64,000 nt of DNA, from contig JADJHD010000017.1 in the NCBI GenBank assembly GCA_016707705.1, forward strand, positions 62,001 through 126,000, in the 5' to 3' direction. A program made the translations under genes and the position numbers. Origin of the DNA: Bacteroidales bacterium. Lineage in GTDB: Bacteria; Bacteroidota; Bacteroidia; Bacteroidales; UBA4417. Under the pieces are notes generated by a model, which was not told the DNA's origin, ran no database searches, and was given only the letters and a program-made list of their open reading frames with translations. Of the stretch, positions 45,101 to 54,000 are shown piece by piece; within the stretch, counting starts at the first letter, position 1, and every line of letters starts with the position of its first letter.

Positions 45101-48100
45101 GACTCCAACCTACACCCCTGATATCAGTGAAACCGGAATAGTAACCCTTACCTTATCCGCTACTCCAATAGCACCTTGCATTGCTGTATCTGACACTGTA
45201 CATCTAACAGTTAATCCAGCTGCTCAGGCATTTGCCGGAGGGACCACCGATATTTGTGAAGGAAGCACTTATACTCTGAACGTTTCAACCGCAAGTGGCT
45301 ATTCCAGCTTATTATGGACTACCAGCGGAACCGGGACATTTGATGATGCTACAATTTTACATCCCACCTATACACCTTCAGCTGCAGATATAGTTGCAGG
45401 AGGTGTCACTCTTACGCTGGCAGCAAATCCTTTTTCAGCATGTACTCCTTCCACATCACAATTTATCCTGCACATCATCCGACAAGTAATTGTTGATGCA
45501 GGTCCAGGAGGAACTATTTGTCAGACTTCAACATTTACACCATCAGCAGCAACCTCGCAATATCAGGCTAATCTTCTGTGGACTTCCACTGGTACCGGTA
45601 CCCTTACAAATGCAAATACATTGACCCCGATATATACACCGGGCCTGGGTGAAACCGGAAACATCACCCTCACCCTTCATGGAAATGCCATATTGCCCTG
45701 CGCCAATGTTACTGATGATTTAACTATAACAATCAATCAGGCTGCTTCAGCAAATGCTGGAACAAATGCAACAATTTGTGAAGGAAGCACCCATACCCTA
45801 ACAGGTTCTTCAGCTGCAGGATATGCTAGTTTGAGCTGGGGAACAAGCGGTACCGGGATCTTCAACAATACTGCGATTCTTAACCCTGATTACACACCAA
45901 GCCTGGCAGATATTATCGCTGGATCTGTTACATTAACACTTACTGCCAATTCACTGCCCTCCTGTACCAATGCAAGTTGGGGGAAAACTTTAAATATAAC
46001 AAGACAAGTGGTAGCAGATGCCGGAATTAACACTACGATTTGTCAGAACTCGACTTTCACTCCTGTTACAGCCACTGCGAATTATTACAGCGCTGTTTCC
46101 TGGTCATCAACTGGAACAGGTTCTTTAACAGGCGGCAACACCATGACACCTGTTTACACTCCAGGGGCAGGAGAAACAGGGACTATCTTCATTACTTTAT
46201 CTGCAACAGCCCTCTCTCCCTGCTCAAACACATCAGACCAGATGGAGCTTACCATAAACGAAGCAGCTCATTCATTTGCAGGAATAAATGCAACCATTTG
46301 TGAAGGAAGCACCTATACTCTCGCAGATGCTACTGCCAACGGATATGCCAGTCTGTTATGGGCAAGCTCAGGAACAGGTTCATTTAGCAGCAATACCGCT
46401 CTAAACCCTGTTTATACCCCAAGTGCAGCAGATATTCTGGCAGGAAATGTCACCCTTTCCCTAACTGCGGTTGGTAATATTGCATGCGCAGATTTCAACT
46501 CAAGCATGCAACTGAACATTACCAGACAAATACAAGCCGATGCAGGTGCCAATGCAACAATTTGCCAAACTTCAACATTCACTCCTGTAACGGCAACAGC
46601 TCAATACTACAGCAGTGTTCTATGGACTTCCACAGGCGCCGGGACTCTGACTGCAGCAAATACAATGACACCTGTTTACACTCCTGCTGTCGGGGAAACA
46701 GGGACTATCAACCTAATTCTAAATGTTACCGCCAATCCCCCATGCTCCAATTTCACTGATCAGATGCAGCTCACCATCAATCAGGCTGCTTCAGCTAATT
46801 CAGGGGCAAATGCCTTAATCTGTGAAGGAAGTACTCTTAACTTATCCACTGCAACTGCCTCAGGATATATCAGCCTACTCTGGACTACCAGCGGTAGCGG
46901 TTCTTTCGATAATAATGGAATATTAAATCCTATTTATACTCCTAGTGCAGCAGATGTTACATCCGGACTTGTAACTCTTACATTACTTGCCAACGGAAAT
47001 GCTTCTTGTGCTAATTCAACATCTAGCCTGCAATTGAGTATAACAAGACAAGTAACTGTTGATGCCGGACTTGCAGCTACAATATGCCAGACTTCAACTT
47101 TCACCCCTACAACAGCTACTTCACAGTATAACCACCATCTACTCTGGACACATACAGGAATAGGGAATATTATAAATGCCAATACACTTAATCCTACCTA
47201 TTCGCCAGGGGTGGGTGAAACTGGAACTATTCAGCTGATATTAACAGCCTATGCTAACAATCCCTGTGCTGATGTAGTTGATCAGATGAATCTGACCATT
47301 AATCAGCAAGCTCTTGCCTATGCCGGAAATGATGCAACAATCTGTGAAGGAAGCACTTATACCCTTTCTGCTGCAACTGCATCTGGATATACTGCCCTCC
47401 AATGGACCAGTTCCGGAACAGGGACCTTCAGCAATAATAGCATTCTGAGTCCCACTTATACTCCCAGCATTGCCGACATTGCAGCCGGCATCGTCACACT
47501 TTCGCTCAAGAGTGTTGCTAATCTCTCCTGTACAGATGCTATTTCCAGCATGACCCTGCACATAACAAGGCAGGTAACTGCAAATGCAGGACTCAACGGA
47601 CAAGTTTGCCAGAATGCACCATATACCATTTCAGGAGCTAATTCACTTTATTATAATACGATTAACTGGACAAGCACCGGGCTTGGACTATTAAATAACA
47701 TCAACACTCTTACTCCTACCTATACCCCAGCAGCAGGCGAAAGCGGAACCATCACCCTTACACTGCATGCAATTGCTAATAGTCCGTGTGCAGATGTGTC
47801 TGATGATATGACATTGACCATTCATCCACTTCCTACTGTGAATGCCGGTCCCGATGCATCAACCTGCCAAGGTTTCAGTTACAACATAACCGCAGCAACA
47901 GCTAATAATAATGCTGCAATCAGCTGGACAGAGAATGGCACCGGATCCCTACTTAATGCCAATACCCTCACTCCTACCTACGTTCCTGGCCCTGGTGAAA
48001 CAGGAAATGTGACTATTACTATTGTTGTACAGGGAACCAATTCCTGTTCTGCTGAAACAGCCACCGATAATCTGACACTTAGCATTACCCCATTGCCAGA

Positions 48101-51008
48101 TGTGACAGTTGGAGCCGATGCTACAATCTGTGCTGCCAATACTTTCAATGTTTCCGGACTCCAATCATTCTGTGCTTCTACATTGTGGACTACTTCAGGA
48201 GATGGAGTTTTCTCAAATCCGGCTGCATTGAATACAACCTATACACCCGGAACAGGTGATATTGCAACTGGAACGGTTACACTGACCATGACCGGTATTG
48301 GAACCGGTAGTTGCTCAGCTTTGAATGATGCAGATCAACTAGTCCTCACCATCGATCCAATGCCAGCAATCAATGCAGGACCTGATGCTTCCTATTGTGT
48401 TACAACTCCTATAGTTTTACCTGGTACTTCAGCAGCAAACTACTCTTCACTTATCTGGCTCACCGCAGGTGACGGGACTTTCAATAATCAGGTAATCGTC
48501 AACCCTACTTATATGCCAGGTAATGTTGACTTTAACAATACAACAGTCGTCCTTACCCTTCAGGCACAAGGAAGATTGTCCTGTGCTTCTCAAACAGTAA
48601 CTGATATTGTCACCCTTACTGTAGCCCCATACCCTGTTGTTAATGCAGGTAATGACGATTACATCTGCAGCAATGTAAGTCAGTTCCAGCTTCACGGACT
48701 TGGGAATAACTACAATGGTGCAAATATTCAATGGTCATTTGTTGGAGGAGACGGCACCCTTAACAATGCAAATATCCTCAACCCTGTCTATACAGCAGGA
48801 CCTATCGACCTCTCCACACAAAACAGGTCAATTATCTTTACCCTTACCCTCCAGGGAAATGGAAGCTGCAGTGCAGAATTCGTTCATGACGATGTTGAAC
48901 TGAAAATTGACCCAACTCCTACCAGCAACGCTGGGCCAGATGACCAGATTTGTGGACAAAGACAATACCAGTTACAGGCTACCGGACAGTATCAGTCATC
49001 AATGGGCTGGACAACTTCAGGTGATGGCGTTTTCAGCAATACAAATACTTTTACTCCCACCTACACTCCCGGCCCTAATGATGTCGGAAATGTAGTGGTT
49101 TTGACCCTAAATGTTCAGGGATGCCAGAGCCTTACAGGAGGCGACTTCATGTGGCTTACCGTTCATGAGGATCCATCAGCTGCTATCAGTGGTACCACCA
49201 GCATTTGTGAAGGTGTGAATACTCCAATCACCATAGCCCTGACAGGAACACCCCCCTGGAATCTCACTTATACCAATGGAGTTACACCGGTATCAGTGAA
49301 CAACATTCCTTCTACCCCTTACATTTTCACAGTTTCACCTCCTGTCACCTCCAGCTACTGGGTACTCTCAGCCAGCGATGCTTTCTGCAATGCACCTGCT
49401 GATTCCATTCACGGACTGGCTTCAATCACAGTGATCCCACTTCCGGATCCATTTACAACTTCAGCCACCAACAATGGTGTTTTCTGCGAAGGGGATACAG
49501 GTGTTGTTATCAGTCTGAGCAGCTCCCAGACCGGCATGATTTACAGCCTTCTTTTCAACGGACTTCTGGAAGGAACCGTTGTGAATGGCACCGGATCGCC
49601 CATCAGTTTTGGAGTGAAGAACACCCCGGGACAGTATTCCATCCGTGGCGTGAACCCGCTGGGTAATTGCATTGCTATGATGAATGATACGGTAACAGTG
49701 ATCATGAACCCTATTCCTGTTACTGATTTCACCACTACCACCGTCTGCAACAGCGATACAACCTTCTTCACGGTGAGTGGCAACTTCACAGCCAAGACCA
49801 GCCAGTGGCATTGGGATTTCGGGGATGGCACCTTTGCCATTTTCAATGCTCCCACCGACCCATGGCATGTGTATCCAACCTACGGAACCTATACCGTTAC
49901 GCTCAGTGTGGAAGACACCAACAACTGCACCTATTCCATCAGTCATCCTGTGGAAGTGCGTCCTCATCCTACAGCTTTCTTTACCTATTCAACGCCCAAC
50001 TGTCTGGGTGATGCCAGCCATTTCACCGAACTGAGCACCAACCCGCTCAATCAGGGCTATATCCAGCAGTGGGTATGGAACTACGGCGACGGTTCACCCA
50101 ACGACACCGTCACCTTCCCCAGTACTGCCAACCCCACGCATACCTATGCCAATGCCGGTACTTACCTTGTGACGCTGAGCATTATGAACAGCCGTTTGTG
50201 CACGGATACCTACAGCACCACCATCACCATATCCAGGCGTGCCCTGCCGGATTTCTCCTTCTGGAGCAACTGTCAGGACCAGACCGCCATCTTCCAGGAT
50301 CAGACCAACCTGAACGGGGGCGGACAGGTAGCCTCATGGCTCTGGACCTTTGGTGATCCCACTTCGGGAGCACTGAACACTTCCACCCTGCAGAACCCTA
50401 CGCATATCTATTCCGCTGCAGGAACCTACAACGTCCTTCTCTGGGTCACCAACTTCAACGGCTGCGCCGATTCTATCAGCCGTGATGTAGTTGTGAAGGG
50501 AGCCCCTGATGCTGAGTTCATCAATGCCCCGGGATGTCTTACCTCTCCAACACTCTTCTGGGCCGATTCACTCTTGATTAACGTCCCGGCCACTGCAACC
50601 TACGCATGGAACTTCGGGGATGGCGCTACTGCCTACAGCCGCAACACCCAGCATACCTACCTCGCTGCTGGAACCTATACCGTTACCCTTACCATTACCG
50701 ATACTGCCGGTTGTGAAGGTTCTGTAAGCCACGATATCACCGTTACCCCTCCGCCTGCAGCTCATTTCACCGCCTCGCTCAATAACTGTCAGGGACAGGC
50801 CGTGGCCTTCACCAACCTGAGCTCTACAACGGCAGGTTACCTCAACAGCTGGAAGTGGGATTTCGGGGATGGATCGCCCATTGTCACCATCGCTTTCCCC
50901 AATACCCCCGATGTAACCCATACCTATGCCGTTACCGGTATTTTCAATGTCACCCTCACCGTGACCAACTCTTTAGCTGCTGCTCGCATTCCGAGACTAT
51001 CACCATGA
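42183..51008 (+). CDS. giant PKD-repeat T9SS type B surface protein B, part 1
   Basis: Open frame of 2941 codons, homologous in frame to about 50976. Signal peptide about 1-31 (NSSLIVFLIFLLFGPVKIVQ, then AEGTKQLDP). The N-terminal domain of ~450 residues matches gene A fragment 1. An Ig-like segment follows, then nineteen ~87-aa PKD-like repeats (about 44190-49170), twelve of which form six exact 522-bp dimers. PKD domains follow (WHWDFGDGTFAIFNAPT, WVWNYGDGSPNDT, WLWTFGDPTSG, YAWNFGDGAT, WKWDFGDGSP). The last ~10 codons are out of frame. The complete protein would be about 4,430 aa, exported by type IX secretion and displayed on the cell surface, possibly for adhesion or gliding; that role is inferred from architecture. 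Confidence 0.85.
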   Translation: MKSKISTPLRNSSLIVFLIFLLFGPVKIVQAEGTKQLDPNTASVSFPTLCGRIHLSQDAGQSRIPFALVGCAQVYRLNIYVADPANENIYMGFGAITDYGGGTPLYDVSFQVKDPNDNVVTGFAMTALPTTGAGFIPTGVAGYNQALAGPNIGGTVPAGYEPLMLDPAMAGNYYIEFQIPGGSAGRQFETFDITVANGANPIPGRLWSKAWQLSSNTTSAGTNGKTFSRFFVYSTDSIVTSFDCNGLAGGVFSVYCNPYGTANTGDWDHDRQSKNGNGSVIPLYKLFLNDPDPAVFGTGTFGQVCELSSSSHCDGTVDILVKVNKPGTIQFVIDVDPIGAGPEDVTINSPVTGSPGCADWDTIPWNGLDGFGQPVLNGATIKFNIAYLNGLTNLPLYDIEDNKFGIKVDIVRPSPPSGNKLPLYWDDSELTPAGTTNIVTGCTYPSGGIVTGCHNWTYSGFQDQVTHNSWWYYLSEDAQNLTINIIRAPAAAGPISGSATVCQGGTYTYSVPVIQSAAKYVWTLLDAANTVVQHDSINSPDNTFTYNFGATQTPGPYTLKVKGWNASCGDSTESVYALVLNAYSIPPVSGPANACINTISAFSTIGTLSTYSWSATNGTVQGSSTNPSCNILWNAAGNQTVTLVSSTAACPAVNSTFDIFIQALPVPDAGLNGITCQGQAYTISGASITNQNSYSWSVTSGAGTLTNALTLTPTYTPTPGETGNILLTLTGTGLSNCPSINDQMQLQIVPYPSANAGLDAVICQGQTYTFPAGYAIASNYSTVGWTASGSGAITNGNTLTPTYTPGAGETGPVTLTLTANPNTPCSGITDQMTLQINPAALSFAGGNDIICEGSTYTLSAATTSNYSSLAWTSSGSGSFNDATILTPIYTPSAADITAGGVNLTLTASGLTSCSAVPATMHLAISRQVVVNAGNFASVCQNSSFTVSTANAQYFNTIIWTQDGLGSLSGANTLTPTYTPDISETGIVTLTLSATPIAPCIAVSDTVHLTVNPAAQAFAGGTTDICEGSTYTLNVSTASGYSSLLWTTSGTGTFDDATILHPTYTPSAADIVAGGVTLTLAANPFSACTPSTSQFILHIIRQVIVDAGPGGTICQTSTFTPSAATSQYQANLLWTSTGTGTLTNANTLTPIYTPGLGETGNITLTLHGNAILPCANVTDDLTITINQAASANAGTNATICEGSTHTLTGSSAAGYASLSWGTSGTGIFNNTAILNPDYTPSLADIIAGSVTLTLTANSLPSCTNASWGKTLNITRQVVADAGINTTICQNSTFTPVTATANYYSAVSWSSTGTGSLTGGNTMTPVYTPGAGETGTIFITLSATALSPCSNTSDQMELTINEAAHSFAGINATICEGSTYTLADATANGYASLLWASSGTGSFSSNTALNPVYTPSAADILAGNVTLSLTAVGNIACADFNSSMQLNITRQIQADAGANATICQTSTFTPVTATAQYYSSVLWTSTGAGTLTAANTMTPVYTPAVGETGTINLILNVTANPPCSNFTDQMQLTINQAASANSGANALICEGSTLNLSTATASGYISLLWTTSGSGSFDNNGILNPIYTPSAADVTSGLVTLTLLANGNASCANSTSSLQLSITRQVTVDAGLAATICQTSTFTPTTATSQYNHHLLWTHTGIGNIINANTLNPTYSPGVGETGTIQLILTAYANNPCADVVDQMNLTINQQALAYAGNDATICEGSTYTLSAATASGYTALQWTSSGTGTFSNNSILSPTYTPSIADIAAGIVTLSLKSVANLSCTDAISSMTLHITRQVTANAGLNGQVCQNAPYTISGANSLYYNTINWTSTGLGLLNNINTLTPTYTPAAGESGTITLTLHAIANSPCADVSDDMTLTIHPLPTVNAGPDASTCQGFSYNITAATANNNAAISWTENGTGSLLNANTLTPTYVPGPGETGNVTITIVVQGTNSCSAETATDNLTLSITPLPDVTVGADATICAANTFNVSGLQSFCASTLWTTSGDGVFSNPAALNTTYTPGTGDIATGTVTLTMTGIGTGSCSALNDADQLVLTIDPMPAINAGPDASYCVTTPIVLPGTSAANYSSLIWLTAGDGTFNNQVIVNPTYMPGNVDFNNTTVVLTLQAQGRLSCASQTVTDIVTLTVAPYPVVNAGNDDYICSNVSQFQLHGLGNNYNGANIQWSFVGGDGTLNNANILNPVYTAGPIDLSTQNRSIIFTLTLQGNGSCSAEFVHDDVELKIDPTPTSNAGPDDQICGQRQYQLQATGQYQSSMGWTTSGDGVFSNTNTFTPTYTPGPNDVGNVVVLTLNVQGCQSLTGGDFMWLTVHEDPSAAISGTTSICEGVNTPITIALTGTPPWNLTYTNGVTPVSVNNIPSTPYIFTVSPPVTSSYWVLSASDAFCNAPADSIHGLASITVIPLPDPFTTSATNNGVFCEGDTGVVISLSSSQTGMIYSLLFNGLLEGTVVNGTGSPISFGVKNTPGQYSIRGVNPLGNCIAMMNDTVTVIMNPIPVTDFTTTTVCNSDTTFFTVSGNFTAKTSQWHWDFGDGTFAIFNAPTDPWHVYPTYGTYTVTLSVEDTNNCTYSISHPVEVRPHPTAFFTYSTPNCLGDASHFTELSTNPLNQGYIQQWVWNYGDGSPNDTVTFPSTANPTHTYANAGTYLVTLSIMNSRLCTDTYSTTITISRRALPDFSFWSNCQDQTAIFQDQTNLNGGGQVASWLWTFGDPTSGALNTSTLQNPTHIYSAAGTYNVLLWVTNFNGCADSISRDVVVKGAPDAEFINAPGCLTSPTLFWADSLLINVPATATYAWNFGDGATAYSRNTQHTYLAAGTYTVTLTITDTAGCEGSVSHDITVTPPPAAHFTASLNNCQGQAVAFTNLSSTTAGYLNSWKWDFGDGSPIVTIAFPNTPDVTHTYAVTGIFNVTLTVTNSLAAARIPRLSP
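44730..47861 (+). repeat. 522-bp (174-codon) dimeric repeat, six copies within giant gene B
   Basis: The motif ATYTGYGAAGG recurs at 44730, 45252, 45774, 46296, 46818 and 47340, exactly 522 bp apart each time. Each 522-bp unit codes for two alternating ~87-aa domains: one type with ICEGSTYTLS...YTPSAADI...ITRQ and one type with ICQTSTFTP...YTPGxGETG...LTIN. Gene A has two such units with the same 522-bp period (33346, 33868). Confidence 0.9.
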
Positions 51009-54000
51009 ACGTGTTTGGTGCTCCCACCTCTGATTTCTACTCCTCTGGCCATTGCCTTGGCGATGCCGTTCATTTCACCGATATCTCCACCACCACCGCC
51101 AACCAGTCCATATCTTCATGGTCATGGACTTTTGGAGACCCCACCTCGGGAATATTCAACACCTCTGACCTGCAGAACCCAACCCATACCTATGCCGCTG
51201 CCGGTAACTACACGGTTAGTCTTAAAACCTATACCGCCAACGGTTGTCATGACTCTGTTGCCTACCAGCTTACCATTCTTCCTTTGCCTGTTGCCGATTT
51301 CGTGTTTGAAGCTGCCTGCCAGGGTAATCCTGCTCAGTTCAACCCTTCGGGAATGGCCCTCGGCACCATCGCCTCCTGGTTCTGGAATTTTGGGGATGGC
51401 AACACCTCAACCCTGCAAGCCCCCTCGCATATCTACACCTTTGCAGGAACTTATTCAGTCACCCTTTCGGTAACCGATACTTCCGGATGCTCCCGCTCGG
51501 TTACTCATCCCCTGACTATAGTCACCCCCCCGGTAGTGAATTTTGACTTTAACTCTCCCAACTGCGATGATATGGCCGTGCAGTTCAACGACCTGTCTAC
51601 CGCCCCTGCCGGGTATATCGTGCGCTGGACATGGGACTTTGGGGATGGAAACACACAAAGCATTACTTTCCCCTCAACAGCTTCTGTCAGTCATACCTAC
51701 ACTCAGGGTGGAACTTTTAATGTCTCCCTCTGGGTTAAAACCTCTGATTCCTGCTCCAGCCTGCTGAGTAAAACTCTCACCGTGCTGCCAAAACCTTCGG
51801 CAGATTTCAACCACGGCTCTGCTTGCCTTGGTGCTTCCGTTTCCTTTACCGATGCTTCCCTTAGCAATACCACCGGAGGTATCACCACCTGGAACTGGAA
51901 TTTTGGCGATCCCACCTCGGGAACCTTCAACAGCAGCACCCTGCAGAACCCCACCCATATCTTTAATACTGCAGGTACCTATTCAGTAAAACTGAAAGTC
52001 TTTATTGCAGGCGGATGCTACGACTCCATTATCATGCCAGTAGTAGTCACTCCTCCTCCAACCGTGGACTTTTCCGCTGTAGCAGGATGCGGAGGGGATA
52101 CTACTTCCTTCACTTCCTCAGCCCTTGTGAATGTACCCGCCACTCAGAGCTGGTACTGGAGTTTTGGAGACGGTCTGTATTCTACCCTTGTGGATCCTGT
52201 GCATATCTATGCCATGGCAGGCACCTATACCGTATCGCTCACCATCACCGATACTGCAGGATGCATCAATACAAAGACCAATTCCATCACCGTTACCGCA
52301 GGACCTACTGCCAACTTCAGCTTCTCAACACCTGCCTGCTCCTCCACCGCCGTTACCTTCACCGATCTGGGCAATGCCAACGGCACCACCCTAAACCTAT
52401 GGCACTGGACTTTTGGAGACGGCTCCGATACCACCTTTACCACCTACCATCCAACCCTTACTCATACCTATTCCCAGCCCGGTACTTTTATCGTATCCCT
52501 CTCCCTGTCCACGCAGGAAGGATGCACCGCCACCGTGCAGATACCACTGAGCATATCTCCCGCTCCGCTTACTGATTTTGACTTCACCAATACCTGCCAG
52601 GCACTGCCCACGCAGTTCACCGATCTTACCTCCCTCAACGGAGGTACCATCCTGATCAGCCATGCATGGGACTTTGGAGATCCTTCCTCAGGAAGTGCAA
52701 ATACAAGCACTGCTGCCAGTCCTGTTCACACATTTACTGCCCCGGGAACCTATACCGTCACCCTGATAACCCAGAATGCTTCGGGTTGTGCCGATACACT
52801 GGATAAACCGGTGACCGTTGTTCCAAAGCCCGGAGTGGAGTTCTTTACCGATTCGCTCACCTGTCTGGGAAGCATGACGACCTTCTTCACCGATACCATC
52901 ATCACTCCCGTGGGAGCTGTTCAGGCTTTTAACTGGAATTTTGGTGACGGAACCGCGAGTTCAAATCTGCAGAACCCCACACATACCTATACTGTGGCCG
53001 GTACTTTCAACGTCACTCTTTCCATTGCCGATACCTCCGGATGCCAGAACATCATCTCCCATCCGGTGACCATTCACAATGCCCCATCCTCCTCCTTCAC
53101 CTTCCTTTCCGCCTGCGCCGAAGCTGCGACACAGTTCACCGATCTGAGTCTCGCCCCTGCAGGAGATACCCTGGTGAGCTGGTACTGGGATTTTAACCTT
53201 GCCAGTCCGGGAACAGACACCTCTGCACTGCAGAACCCAACCCACACCTACATACTTCCTGGTACCTACACCGTATCACTCACCACAAAAACCGAGCACG
53301 GTTGTTCCGACACCAAAACAATGCCACTACAGGTATGGAACAAGCCCACGGCCCATTTTAAATACACCGCTTCCCCCTGTGCCAACGGGCTGGTGCAGTT
53401 CCAGGACTCTTCATGGAGCTACCAGGCTACCGTCACCTCCTGGAACTGGGAGTTTGAACCCTACCAGTACGGTACAGGTCAGAACCCCACCCATTCCTAC
53501 TATGCTGTGGACTCCTGCTACGATGTGAAGCTTATGATCACCGACTTGAGAGGATGCGTGGATACCCTTATTAAACCTGTCTGTGTTCCTCCCCAGCTCA
53601 CCGCTACCTTCACCTACCAGCAGGCATGCTTCTCCCAGCCCATGACCTTCTCTCCCCAGCTGCTCACACCACCGCCTGCTCAGGACTCCCTGATCACCTT
53701 CAGCTGGAATTTTGGAGATCCCGCTTCGGGGAATCAGAACAACAGCACCCAGAAACATCCTTCGCATATTTATTCCGCTCCCGGATTCTATACCATCAAC
53801 TTCACCACCACCGACATGTTCGGCTGCCAGGCAACGGATTACCAGTCCGTGCAGGTGCATGCTCTGCCTGTGGCTGTGTTCTCCTATGACCCGGGAAGCT
53901 GCGACAGCACACTCACCTTCACCTCGGCATCCATAGATACCGCTGCGGCCATCACCACCCTGTACTGGGACTTTGGGGATGGTACGCTGGATACCCTTTA

